Positions 51,112-60,875 of a stretch of DNA of 64,000 nt are shown piece after piece. The translations under genes were made by a program, and so were the position numbers. The notes under the pieces are model-generated. The model worked only from the letters and a program-made list of their open reading frames with translations, was not told where the DNA came from and did not search any database. Numbering within the stretch: the stretch's first letter is position 1; every line of letters begins with the position of its first letter. This DNA is from Phaeodactylum tricornutum CCAP 1055/1. Lineage: Eukaryota; Bacillariophyta; Bacillariophyceae; Surirellales; Neidiaceae. The stretch covers positions 697,667 through 761,666 of the forward strand of contig NC_011669.1 of assembly GCF_000150955.2 (NCBI RefSeq), written 5' to 3'.

Positions 51112-51822
51112 ATGTGGCTCTTATTCGTTTCTTCACTTTTGATCATGCTTCACGAAACAGCGGCGTTCGCTCTAAGGCGCTCTCAGCATTTCCAGATGCA
51201 ACGAAGGGTGGATATCAATCACATACACGCGTTGCGCACTGTCGCACCGCGAGTATTGACTTCTCGGTTTACAACTCCACTTACCCAGGACGTTGCCCAA
51301 AGAGACGCATCGTTTGATAACGTGAACGGAGATCATTCGAGAGAGAGCCCTTGGAAGTTACTGGAGGGAGTTAACATCACAGTCAGTGCCAACGAACTTC
51401 TTCCATCGGCTCCGCCTCTATCCTACAACAAGTTTCTAATCATGCAAGATAAAAGGGTAGTGGTAACAATAAGATATTCAAGCGGGGCCGGACTAAAGCC
51501 ATACTTTCTAACGGTGGCGAAGAAGCTCAAAGCCTCTCACACCGACGTGATTATTGAGCGTCGAATACTTCCATCAGTCGACAAGGATGAGGGGGAAGAA
51601 GCAACTTTTGAAGTCTTGGTTGACGGAAAGATTGTGGTTGGAAAGGGTAGGCCCCGGAAGCAGAAGGTTGCTCGAGTCGACATGTCATGGGCGCGGAGTG
51701 TATTTGTATCTATGCAAGAACTCGACCTCAATATTTCTCGTGCCCGACGGCGGCGAAGACCGTCCACAATGGTCTATGGCGAGGACAATCCACAAGCTCC
51801 TCTCGAAGGATCGCAAGATTAA
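51112..51822 (+). CDS. plastid-targeted Rdx/SelW-like protein lacking the redox Cys/Sec motif
   Basis: A 236-residue product from the ATG at 51112, beginning MWLLFVSSLLIMLHETAAFA; TAAFAL is an ASAFAP-like plastid motif after a signal peptide. An upstream ATG at 51073 would weaken the signal. Residues 110-185 match the Rdx thioredoxin-like domain of SelW, SelT and SelH: VVVTIRYSSGAGLKPYFLTV, AKKLKASHTDVIIERRILPS, then TFEVLVDGKIVVGKGRPR. In family members the segment after IRY is C-x-x-C or C-x-x-Sec. Here it is S-S-G-A-G, with a GCC codon and not TGA, so the redox pair is gone. The C-terminal part is basic (ISRARRRRRPS). It may be a structural or regulatory paralogue. Confidence 0.7.
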   Translation: MWLLFVSSLLIMLHETAAFALRRSQHFQMQRRVDINHIHALRTVAPRVLTSRFTTPLTQDVAQRDASFDNVNGDHSRESPWKLLEGVNITVSANELLPSAPPLSYNKFLIMQDKRVVVTIRYSSGAGLKPYFLTVAKKLKASHTDVIIERRILPSVDKDEGEEATFEVLVDGKIVVGKGRPRKQKVARVDMSWARSVFVSMQELDLNISRARRRRRPSTMVYGEDNPQAPLEGSQD

Positions 51823-52529
51823 ATTCCAATTAACAGTAAGTTGGGTCCGAATACCAGAAGTTGGCGGTAGAGCAAAAACTGAAGAAATACAGATACAGGT
51901 TACAGTATTCTCGCCGCATTCCTCCTACATAAACATATTGCATTAGCTATATCGCAGTGCCAATAATGTCTCCTTTGCACATTTGAAATGTGTTCTTGTC
52001 AAGCTCCAGACAGCTACTCGTGGTTGTATACAAAACGTTGATTGCAAAAAGATTAGCAGCTTTTTAGGTGTAATATAAAAAGGATCGTCCATATCTGGCT
52101 TGCGAGAAACCTACTGTAAAGCTTGATAACATTAACATTAGGTGTTTTGTGGATTGCTTGAACTGTAAGCAGCGGCAGCACGGACAGCATAATTTGATTG
52201 CACGGACACACCAAGCAACGGAAGTGGCATATCCTGACGTCACCAAACAGAACAGGAGGAAGGACAAGCTGACCAGTAAAGACATGAAAACTGGGAAGGT
52301 CAAACAGTCAAAGCAATTAAGCTGTAAGCTACCGTCGCATTAATTGTGATGAAATCAGGAAAATCAGAATCAAAAGCATATTTCACTTTCAAGCAACGCA
52401 TTATTACCAAACTCGTTGGTCGGTATCGCTTCGAGCGTTACTATCTAACACTTCCAAGAAGCTGGAGCTCAAAACACAGCTTCCCGTTCCGGCAAACATT
52501 TTTGCTGTTAGTGACGTGACTGCTTTGTG
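51823..52529. other. intergenic with a perfect CRE palindrome
   Basis: 3' flank of the Rdx-like gene and upstream region of the Ser/Arg-rich gene. It contains ACAGTAAG-type motifs (51831-51840, 52161-52170) and TGACGTCA at 52235-52242. No gene seen. Confidence 0.6.
52235..52242. promoter_or_regulatory. CRE-type site TGACGTCA
   Basis: A perfect 8-bp cAMP-response element about 290 bp upstream of the start at 52530. bZIP factors bind such sites, and CRE-like elements (TGACGT, ACGTCA) mediate CO2/cAMP control in Phaeodactylum. Function here is untested. Confidence 0.35.
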
Positions 52530-53855
52530 ATGCAACGATCGACGTCTGCCGCTGCTACCGGAGCTGGCCAGGGCGTCAAAGAAGTCACTGCAACATCTGA
52601 ATCGCGAACAAAGTCTTCCCAAAATAGCTATGACGGTGGGTGTCTTTCTCGAAGCGCGGGGCGTAGCGACAGCTCGAGAGAGTGTCGTCGCCGCCATCAT
52701 TTGAGCTCGTCAACCGAGTGCCATGATAGCAGTGGAGAAAGACTAATTCACCGTCACACGAATCGGCAGGTGTGCGATTTTTTCATTCATGGAGAAACAA
52801 AGTTCCCTTCTACCATGTCGTACTTGTCGGATGCGCAGCGGAGCGATGGTGCGACTGTCTGTTCCGGAAGTGTCACGGAAGACATCGAGGTGGAGAGCAT
52901 CATATCACAGGAGGACCAACCGTCACAAGCTCGTCACTCTCCAAGTTCCTTAGAAAAAACGTTTCAAGGACGAAGAGTAGGCTTAAATGGCAGAGCTGTA
53001 GAGTTTGTTGAAGCTTCCTTCCAGGTATCATCCCGAAAGCCTTCGGTTTCACGAAAGCCTTTTTCTTCCTACGCCACTAGCTACCAGCTGAAGTCTCTTT
53101 TAGATGGCGATGGTGGAATAAGCCTACACAGTATGGGACCACCACTGAGTAGGGCGCTGTTAATGCACAAAGAAGGCGCATCTTCCCGAGGGTCAGGCTC
53201 TGTCAAGTCATTTGACTCAAACACGAGTTGCGTTGCAGGAACAGCATACTCCGATGATGGCGGCGGGTCGCTGGATGTGGAAACGCATTCCTATCACAGT
53301 CAAGATGAGGACAACGGCTGCAACTTTCGAAGTGGGAAGGAATCTTCTTCACAAACAAGCTCTACCAAATCGTTTTGGTCGCACGCAGGCGGCGACACCG
53401 CTGCCATGCTGAATACTGACAATTTACAGTGCTCTCTAGAAAGTGAAAGTCGAACGCTCTCTCCATGCCCCATTTACACTATTGATGACGTAGCAGCGCT
53501 TTTACAATCGGGACAGGCGGTGCAACTCGAGGAGGTTGAGGCAATGGAGACAACACAAGTGGGTACCCTGCCCGTTGAAAATGGCCGAATTAGTCCGGGG
53601 GGGACAATATACAAAGGGAGAGGAACGAGACGGTACCAAGGGCGGTATATGCACCTTCCCTTGAAGCGATTTCATCAAAATGGAATACACCTGGATGCCG
53701 TTAACGAAGGCGAAACAGAAGAAAACCGCCATGGCGAATTTCAGGAATATCACTCTAACGATCCTCGACTTACAGTAAGAGATGGTGCCTTGCACCCGTA
53801 CCGTGACGCCAGACGACGAAGCCGAAGTCGGAGCAGAAGTCCGTCATGTGTTTGA
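52530..53855 (+). CDS. Ser-rich protein with RS-repeat tail, function unknown
   Basis: A 441-residue intronless frame from the ATG at 52530. Composition is dominated by Ser, Gly, Asp, Glu and Arg, with no membrane segment or signal peptide. Recognisable parts are a Ser/Arg-rich N terminus (SRSAGRSDSSRECRRRHHLS), an acidic Ser region and a middle part with KPSVSRKPFSSYATSYQLKS. Residues 320-345 look helical (YTIDDVAALLQSGQAVQLEE). The C terminus is DARRRSRSRSRSRSPS, a short RS domain typical of splicing-related nuclear proteins. No RRM or zinc finger is seen. A nuclear, phosphorylation-rich protein is the best description. Confidence 0.6.
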   Translation: MQRSTSAAATGAGQGVKEVTATSESRTKSSQNSYDGGCLSRSAGRSDSSRECRRRHHLSSSTECHDSSGERLIHRHTNRQVCDFFIHGETKFPSTMSYLSDAQRSDGATVCSGSVTEDIEVESIISQEDQPSQARHSPSSLEKTFQGRRVGLNGRAVEFVEASFQVSSRKPSVSRKPFSSYATSYQLKSLLDGDGGISLHSMGPPLSRALLMHKEGASSRGSGSVKSFDSNTSCVAGTAYSDDGGGSLDVETHSYHSQDEDNGCNFRSGKESSSQTSSTKSFWSHAGGDTAAMLNTDNLQCSLESESRTLSPCPIYTIDDVAALLQSGQAVQLEEVEAMETTQVGTLPVENGRISPGGTIYKGRGTRRYQGRYMHLPLKRFHQNGIHLDAVNEGETEENRHGEFQEYHSNDPRLTVRDGALHPYRDARRRSRSRSRSPSCV

Positions 53856-54380
53856 AAATACAGTTCATTAGAAGTTCGCCCACATGGGTTTTGTTGAGAG
53901 CCTAGCTTCACGAGCTGCTTATTGGATTTTCATTATTGGATGGGACAGTACCAAACGTCCCATTGAAGGTACACCGTGTCAACAAAACACATAATATCTT
54001 CTACGAAACCTGTGGGTAGCTTAAAAGTTCTAGACCTAAGGCCATCGTGAAGGAAGAAAAGGCCTTCACTTCTTACATTCGTCGCACAAATGCACCGTTC
54101 AGGGTTTGGGAAGGAGCTTTACCTGTTACATTCCACTAATAGTCAAAGATATCAGAATCGAATAAATCTGGCGTCTGTCCGACGATACTTCGGCATTGCA
54201 TGATCTCCCAGAAAAAACCATGGGATTTTTGGATTCGTTTCGGCAAAACAGCGAAAGCGTTCCATTCGGCTAACAAAAGTCATACGGCAACCTGCTAAAA
54301 AGCATTTCGTCGACAAGGGTAGCCTTAGCGCAACAAATTGCTTCTCATTGCCCATGAAATTTTCTTTTTGCTGGAGGAGC
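53856..54380. other. intergenic before the assembly gap
   Basis: 3' flank of the Ser-rich gene and probable 5' region of the mutarotase-like gene. A first exon of that gene may lie here, but I could not identify it. Confidence 0.4.
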
Positions 54381-54384
54381 AGGG

Positions 54385-55640
54385 TTTGTAAGTGAAAAGC
54401 TCTCACGNNNNNNNNNNNNNNNNNNNNNNNNNNNNNNNNNNNNNNNNNNNNNNNNNNTAGTCGCTTTGACCACAGCTCCATGATTGGATCTATCAAGCGG
54501 AAAGTGACAGAAATAGTATACCGAGGAGGAATCGGTGAAAGGATGGAACGATATCATGTGTTGTTCGATACTGGTATCTGGCGTATCCCGCACAACTCCA
54601 ACTGGCCCGAAAGTGGTGTAGGACTAGCGTCTGAGTTCGGAGTAGGGGATGACGGAGATTTTTGCAACTATCGGTGCGGATGGTCGGGCGAAGAGGGCGT
54701 AACGAATGGAGTGCTGGGCTACCGCGAAGCAAAATTAGGAGAGTCGTTTCTCAAAATAGGGGTTGGAGAGCTCATAAAGGGGAGCTGTCCAACTTGCGAT
54801 AGTACTGAGGATTACAAGTTCAATAGTCCGTACCAGTTCGCGAAGCTACCGATCTGGCATATGGCGCAAAACGGGCCAAATGCAATCACATTGACACATG
54901 AGGCTACTTTGAACAATCACGGCTATCGGTTGCAAAAAGAAATTGAACTGGATGGTAAAATCTTGACCGCAACTTCTACATTGACAAATCTCGGATCCGA
55001 TTCGTTCTCGACAGCGTGGTACGCACACAACCTTTTCACCTGTGACAATGTGGCCGTGGGACCTGGATACTCCCTAGACCTTGACATTTCCGGAAACCAA
55101 GACGGTCTCTACGACGAGCCAGGTACATGGTCGTGGTCCACACCTTTGGAGAAATTTGCAACAGTTCAACCAAACCCTGAATCGATCCATATTGAAATGA
55201 GAAAAGCACTGCCGCCCGGTGTCCGAATCAAGACAGAATTCTTCAACGATGGAGAGACCCAAGGCTCATTCAACTTGTTTGCTTGTAAAACCTCCCTTTC
55301 ATCGAAACTCTCCCAAGTTGGACAAAGCAGTTTATCGATGTATGCATACAACTTATACATTGAAAGAGGAACACTTTCTCCGGAACCCCAGATTCTTCTT
55401 CATTTGGAACCGGATGCATCTATCTCATGGTCGCAACAGTTAGAAATAGATGCGATGCCTGCCGACTTGTCTTCGTCGCAGCATCTAGGGATGCAAATAC
55501 CTGCCTCTCTTGTCGGATCTTCTGTGCCGACCGGCCACGTTCTTGGGTCTTCTGTTCTTTTCGCAGTTGGGGCGCTGATATTCCTAGTCTTTCGACGTGC
55601 TAGCAGAAGCAACTACATCAGGATACCCGATACAATATGA
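54385..55640 (+). CDS. galactose mutarotase-like (aldose 1-epimerase fold) membrane protein, interrupted by assembly gap
   Basis: Right of the gap the frame opens at 54459 with SRFDHSSMIGSI, upstream of the first ATG (54480), so coding continues into the N run. On the left side an acceptor-like pyrimidine tract is followed by a frame reading GFVSEKLSR up to the first N. The two sides are not in phase if the gap is exactly 50 bases. The domain continues WPESGVGLASEFGVGDDGDF, GYREAKLGESFLKIGVGELI, then YRLQKEIELDGKILTATSTL and STAWYAHNLFTCDNVAVGPG. This is the pattern of mutarotase-like sugar-binding proteins, with the HN-F histidine region kept. A membrane helix near the C terminus (VLGSSVLFAVGALIFLVF) and a short basic tail make it a type I membrane protein. 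Substrate unknown. Confidence 0.65.
54408..54457. other. assembly gap, 50 N
   Basis: A run of exactly 50 N, likely a placeholder of unknown true length. It falls inside the coding region of the mutarotase-like gene. Confidence 0.99.
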
Positions 55641-55755
55641 AAAAGGGTTGCTGAACCGAAGACTAGTTGTGAATTAACTGTAAGACATTGCCACAATTTC
55701 TAGCCCATCACTTTGAGATAATGCTCTAGAGGCCACCTGGCTACTTAAGGCTGTA

Positions 55756-58173
55756 TTACGTCTGGACGGCCAGTTTCATCAAATGTTCCATAAACACACG
55801 CAAAGAAACGTCGTCGGTGTTGACCTGCGCTGAACCGCTCCCATCCAAGTTTGAATTGTGTGTTACGGAAGGATTCAACTTGGCCATCAGGAATCGTGCT
55901 TCACTCTTGTGCTGATCACAAACAATGTACCGAGGGACAGGGAAGCGGGCATCCATTATCAATTGAGCATCAGACTGTGGGGCTTCGAGCAAAGCCCGAA
56001 AAGCAGCGTGTTCGTCTTGTTCGTGATAGCCTTGTTCACGCCAGGCGGCAATAGTTTCACCGTGAAACACAACGACATGAAAGAACGTGTCCAGCAAAAG
56101 AATCGTGTCGGCGCGCACACTCTCTGAATCGAGGAGGGCCGCCTCCGGTGGGCCGTTGAATGAGTACGAAAGTAAAGTAGGTTGTAACATTACCAGAGAG
56201 TTCGTTGTGTTCTCCCGCGATAGGATGTAACGATAGTATGCTGCCTCATCGGGGCTCGAATTGAACAGCTGCAAGAATTGAGAACGACGCAAATGAAACA
56301 TGAACTGCGGATAGAGACTGAACTCTGGAGAGAGTCGGAATGAGTTGAGGTCATCTGGTTCGTACTCAGCAAACTTGGCACAAAGCCGGATCAAGCTACG
56401 ATCCACCCAACGCAAAACATCGGCGACCTCGTCTGATTCAGTTTGATGAACTGCCATGCGTGCCGTCAGCACAGCAGCTGCTTCTTGATCGAAACTGCCT
56501 TTAACAGGGCTGTGCATCGTAGCTTGCCGCTCAGCACGAGGATCATCTTGGGGTGTTTTCGGAACATTATACCAAGGACCACAGAGCGTAGTTGCACGAA
56601 GTCGAGTTCGCCCATTTGCGTGTTGATATTTCGTCAAAAACTGGATGAAACGACGCTTCCCTTCCGGTAAGGGTGTAGTTCCGGGATTTGAAACGTCAAA
56701 ATAGATTGCGACCGTGGTGTTTGGATCTACGCCACCGAGACCCCACGCATTCGTTCCTCCCTTTCCGACTTCGATTTCGGATACGTTCGGAGCTGCCTTA
56801 TGTAAACTAGTGACGGGACCTATTGCACCAGAAACCTTGAACTCACTGCTTGTCAAAACTTCGAGCGAGGCGTTAAAAGCCATCTGCAACTGCCCTCCGT
56901 CCTGTGGAACTTCTTCCGGAAAACGGTTGAATACACGCCGAAGCGATTCTTTGAATACCGACTGTCCAAACGAATCTCCCAAGACAGTCAGACCCCCCGT
57001 CGCTTCGACAAGTTCCGACATTTCAAGCAAGCCGACTTGATCCAAACTGCACGCAAATACGTCTACGGCATGATGTGGTGCATTCGTTGGGATTGGAGCC
57101 TTATTCTTTTTCTTGTTATTGTCGGGAGTCTGCCCGAGCAACTGGGGGTAGGCAAGCTTGACATAGAACTCGCAGGCCGGCTTGTGTAAAGGCTCCACGT
57201 TCTTGGCCAGATCCGCGTGCGATCGCATGTCTTCGCCTTTCATACGTGACACGATCGCTCCCGGTCCGGAGGTGCACGGACCAGACGTAAATAGCATGAT
57301 TCGCGCACCGCGCCGAGGAATAGCGAGGTGCAAAAGCGAAGTGGCTACGGAAAGGGCACAGCCAGTCGCTCGGGCGGGACGCTTATCGTTAGGGACCGGC
57401 CAAGGGTCGCAACGGAGATCGTCCAGGATTGACTCAACGACAAAAGAGCACTCAGAGACAGGTAAGAGAAAACGCTCCAAAACTTCTTGCCCAGGCCCTC
57501 CCATGGAAGTCTGTCCGTTCGGCTGCGACTGTTGACCGGGGTGGCGGTTGCAGCCGAGCAATTCCCCCACACGACCAGGAGAGTACTCTCGATTGCCTCG
57601 GAAAATGTAAGATTTGGCGATGGAGTCGCTGCTCAAGTCATAGACTGAGACGTTTGTTCCGAAGGTAATAAGACCGACCAAAGCATCTGTTGGTAACAAG
57701 TTCAACGCCTGTTGAAGCGAATCACTGAGCTCCGAGATTTCCTCCTTCTGTGCGCAAGTATCGATGACGAAAAGAAAACAAGGGGGTCCTTGATCCGGGA
57801 CCGTCTGTAGTTCGTACTCGCAGGTCGCGTACTGTGGAATGAGTTCCGCGGGAAGATTTGTTTCGGAGATGTTATCGGCATAATGCGGAGGGAAATGATT
57901 ACGTTGCAAGCAAAATGGACAAACCCATAGTTTGGAACGAAAATCGACCTGGCAGTAAGGATTCAACACAGCGTGACAGGAACAGCGAATCGGATCGTAT
58001 GGTAGAGTCGTCTGTGGAGCACACTGGGGTGGTAGCTTCTTGAGAGGCGTATAGAGCGCCCCGAAAGGAGCGACACTGCGCGTCGCTTCCAACCTCGACG
58101 AAGGCCAGCAATGGAAGGAAAGACGAGTTCCCGACATTTCCTCCGAGGCAGTGACATCCCAGGAGCCCTCCAT
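55756..58173 (-). CDS. SEC23: COPII coat protein SEC23
   Basis: An 805-residue intronless frame that follows SEC23 throughout. [20 protein letters not shown] leads into the zinc-ribbon segment [21 protein letters not shown] (broken here). The trunk has [40 protein letters not shown], and [10 protein letters not shown]. The helical part has [20 protein letters not shown], and the gelsolin-like end has [20 protein letters not shown], then [26 protein letters not shown] (broken). SEC23 is the SAR1 GTPase-activating subunit that pairs with SEC24 in ER export vesicles. One oddity: the first zinc ligands are C-S-C here, whereas yeast and animal SEC23 have C-x4-C. An ACGTCA half-site lies about 31 bp upstream of the start. 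Confidence 0.96.
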   Translation of the reverse strand: MEGSWDVTASEEMSGTRLSFHCWPSSRLEATRSVAPFGALYTPLKKLPPQCAPQTTLPYDPIRCSCHAVLNPYCQVDFRSKLWVCPFCLQRNHFPPHYADNISETNLPAELIPQYATCEYELQTVPDQGPPCFLFVIDTCAQKEEISELSDSLQQALNLLPTDALVGLITFGTNVSVYDLSSDSIAKSYIFRGNREYSPGRVGELLGCNRHPGQQSQPNGQTSMGGPGQEVLERFLLPVSECSFVVESILDDLRCDPWPVPNDKRPARATGCALSVATSLLHLAIPRRGARIMLFTSGPCTSGPGAIVSRMKGEDMRSHADLAKNVEPLHKPACEFYVKLAYPQLLGQTPDNNKKKNKAPIPTNAPHHAVDVFACSLDQVGLLEMSELVEATGGLTVLGDSFGQSVFKESLRRVFNRFPEEVPQDGGQLQMAFNASLEVLTSSEFKVSGAIGPVTSLHKAAPNVSEIEVGKGGTNAWGLGGVDPNTTVAIYFDVSNPGTTPLPEGKRRFIQFLTKYQHANGRTRLRATTLCGPWYNVPKTPQDDPRAERQATMHSPVKGSFDQEAAAVLTARMAVHQTESDEVADVLRWVDRSLIRLCAKFAEYEPDDLNSFRLSPEFSLYPQFMFHLRRSQFLQLFNSSPDEAAYYRYILSRENTTNSLVMLQPTLLSYSFNGPPEAALLDSESVRADTILLLDTFFHVVVFHGETIAAWREQGYHEQDEHAAFRALLEAPQSDAQLIMDARFPVPRYIVCDQHKSEARFLMAKLNPSVTHNSNLDGSGSAQVNTDDVSLRVFMEHLMKLAVQT

Positions 58174-58627
58174 GACTGCAGTGGACTGATATGGATGTTT
58201 ATTACGTCAGATTATTTCACTGATCTCAATGCAGGCAGTTGTAGCTTAGTGCTTTCTGACTCTACAAAAGAGAGCAAGCAACGATACACTTTACAGTGAT
58301 CGTCAATTTCCTGCTACGCTATCCAAATGTTGCTTCCACGTAGGATATAAACGAACAATGCTTTGCTGTTGCTTTCGGGTCATCTGGATAAGGTTTAGGA
58401 TAGAAAGGTCATAACGCCGAGCACCATCCAAACACTCCCTCGAACGCCTACAACGTGCAGACAATTAGCACCGTATTTTAGGATCAGTGGGCAACTTACA
58501 GTTATGTTTTTTTTGTCTTGTGAGCCAATCTCACAGTCAATCATCCATCCAGTCATCCCAATTCATCCACAATGACGGGTCGGCGAAAAACGGTCATTAT
58601 ATCAGCGCTGCCACAGTAAAATTCGAA
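58174..58627. other. divergent promoter region
   Basis: Lies between SEC23 (minus) and a small secreted-protein gene (plus). It contains ACGTCA at 58204-58209 and several ACAGT motifs (around 58295, 58497 and 58613). No other gene. Confidence 0.5.
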
Positions 58628-59140
58628 ATGATAAAAGTGCAGGGTAGAATAACACTATTTCTGCTAGTGCTGGTACGAGCCAGCTCTTTTGCTTCCTGGC
58701 TTCGATGCTACATCGATCTTGACGACAGCGAAATTATTATGAACTACCAAGTTCTTCTACCCGAGGATGCTCCACACCTTGTACACATCGAAGTCAGCGC
58801 GGACGGCGAAACCTGGACCGACAGCTTCAGTTTTCCGGCGGAAGCCAAAACATCCATCAGAGCGCGCCTTCGAGTTCCAGAGGAACTCATCAGACGAGAT
58901 GTTCAGTACGTGATAGAATCGACCAACGGTGGAACTTTCCACGATCCAGCCATGTGCGATGGAGTGCGATCGCACGCATCAGCTCACGACGAATCTGTTG
59001 GCCTGGTCATCGATGGGTCGGTGTCGGAACGCATAGAGCTCTGGGCCGCTTGGGCATCTGGTCACGAAGCCGTCTCCTTGACACCGAGGCTGCTTCTTAG
59101 ACGTGATGATTTGATCGCCACTGAGGCAATAGAGCTGTAA
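58628..59140 (+). CDS. secreted or endomembrane protein, function unknown
   Basis: A 170-residue product from the ATG at 58628, starting MIKVQGRITLFLLVLVRASS, a signal peptide; an upstream in-frame ATG at 58487 would bury it. The text after it reads FASWLRCYIDLDDSEIIMNY, then HLVHIEVSADGETWTDSFSF and VQYVIESTNGGTFHDPAMCD. The alternating pattern suggests a beta-sandwich, and the two Cys (RCY and MCD) may form a disulfide, as in proteins of the secretory lumen. No retrieval signal is seen at the C terminus. The ASSF after the hydrophobic core resembles a plastid motif, so plastid import is possible. I do not recognise the family. Confidence 0.6.
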   Translation: MIKVQGRITLFLLVLVRASSFASWLRCYIDLDDSEIIMNYQVLLPEDAPHLVHIEVSADGETWTDSFSFPAEAKTSIRARLRVPEELIRRDVQYVIESTNGGTFHDPAMCDGVRSHASAHDESVGLVIDGSVSERIELWAAWASGHEAVSLTPRLLLRRDDLIATEAIEL

Positions 59141-60875
59141 GGATGCTTCAAAGTTGATCTTCCAGTACAAATCATCCTAAGCTTGGTCTGTCACATATTC
59201 GTCACAGAAGGAAATTGGTTGACGAGAGAACGAGCTCGGCTGCTTATTGATTGAGCTGTAAGCCGGGTCACGATGGGGTTGTCGCTAGCTTACACATAGC
59301 TCATTCAAGTGAGTTTGATTGACTCCTATCTGGTTTTCTTCAAAGCAACTTTTATGCTGAAGAATTGCATTTCCAAAAAACTATGATATTTTGAGACAGC
59401 TTGCTGGTTTCCTTGTCCATATCCTGCTAGTCTCAAGCTCTATAATATAGCACACTATTTTGATGCGTAAAAATCCTACATATTCTAGAGTTGTACGTTG
59501 CATTAACAGTGAATAGCTATCGAATTATAGATTCCCGCTATTGACTCCACGCGGAATCAAGGCCAACTGAATTTTGGTTAATGAATCTTGAATTCGATCT
59601 GATCCTGAATTCATGAACTTTTTTGACCGTTCGAGTCTCGGAATCTAATCAACATATCCACAATGCTAGGAAATGGCAAACTGATAGTTTAAAAAGACAG
59701 TACACCCTATTTATGATTCGGAAAGCGTTGGACGTCGCTAATTTTGGAGCTCAACCGAAGCAAAGGATGCGCGAACGAATAGCTTCCCTCACGGGTACCG
59801 TTGGGCATCGGATTCAGACGAGCCAGTTTAACGTAATATTAGTGACCTGTACATTTGCATCCGAGGCGGGAGTACTGCTAACGTAAAAAGAGGCCCATCT
59901 ACCCGATACACTTCGGGATCACAGTCTTCTTTGTCTTGTGTAACGACCCTTTTCCTTTCAACGCAATCTTCCTATCCACTTGATTCCGTAAGAGCCATAT
60001 ACAGCCACCAAGACTGCACCGACATAGATTCGTGCAGTGATGATGTCAGGAGGTAAGCGAAAAGAGATCGATGAAATCGTTGTATATCTTCGTGTCGTCT
60101 CTCGTTTCCGCACGACTGCGGAGAACGCTACAATGAGAGTTCCATCGCGCTATTATTTCAAAAGATAATGAGTCTGGAAGAAGAGTTTCTCACAGCCAGG
60201 TTGGCTTCAGCTCACAGTCGGGCAGTGGTGATGCCAACAGTAAAACCGTATTCTCCATGGTCATCGATTCATGCATTCTTCTCGATTCACCGGGATTTTC
60301 TTTTGCCGAATCGCATTTCGGGGTTGGTGGCAATTGTCCCGATGACGTCACTCCCAGACACCTGCCGTTGATTGAGTTCTGCTTCGTACCTCTGTTTATG
60401 CGGTACTGAAAATTGGCTGCCGTTGGGAGGGATTTCGATTTTTTTCTACTGAAAGAGTTCTATGTAATCCCGTCGTAGGATGGGAAATTGTGCTCAGCCC
60501 ACGCTGTGACATAGAGAGGCTGGTGTTGGCGGTACACCCGGTACACCGCAAGAGAACTAACTTGGATCGAACCCGGCAGCGGTCGCAGATGAAGAATATT
60601 GCGTCCGGGACGCTCCCCTCGATAGTTCGTCGTCTTCTATCGTTGTAGTCCACTGTGTCTACTGTTGTTGGTTCATGGGACTCGTTACGCTACCTGATTT
60701 TTCTTGCTGACACTCGTTTGGTTTATTTTCGGTCAATTCAGTTCACGACAAGGCTGATTCGCGCCGCAGATCGATTCCCTCGAAGAACAGTTACAAAGGC
60801 CAAGCATTGCAATCTGCGAAACGCCGTGATCGTGTCGCTCCAGAAAGCAAGCACAGGATCTCCGCTAAATATCCG
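59141..60875. other. long intergenic stretch with a perfect CRE
   Basis: About 1.7 kb between two plus-strand genes. Frames of up to 116 codons occur on both strands but are mutually overlapping and unsupported. A first exon of the phosphatase gene may lie in the last 200 bp. It includes TGACGTCA at 60343-60350 and ACAGT-type motifs at 59253-59262 and 59502-59513. Confidence 0.5.
60343..60350. promoter_or_regulatory. CRE-type site TGACGTCA
   Basis: The second perfect cAMP-response palindrome in the window, about 530 bp upstream of the SCP-type phosphatase start at 60876. Binding by a bZIP factor is plausible but untested. Confidence 0.3.

Noticed and set aside
51430-51560. Possible selenoprotein (SelW) with in-frame TGA read as Sec
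   Set aside because: The frame has no TGA at the Rdx active site; the codon there is GCC (Ala), so no Sec insertion is needed.
54152-54593. Minus-strand frames reading through the N run
   Set aside because: They are kept open only by unknown bases and are antisense to the mutarotase-like gene.
59141-60800. Search for tRNA, snRNA or transposon remnants in the long gene-free stretches
   Set aside because: No tRNA B-box with a matching cloverleaf, no U6-, U2- or 5S-like sequence, no terminal repeats and no transposase-like or reverse-transcriptase-like peptides were seen.
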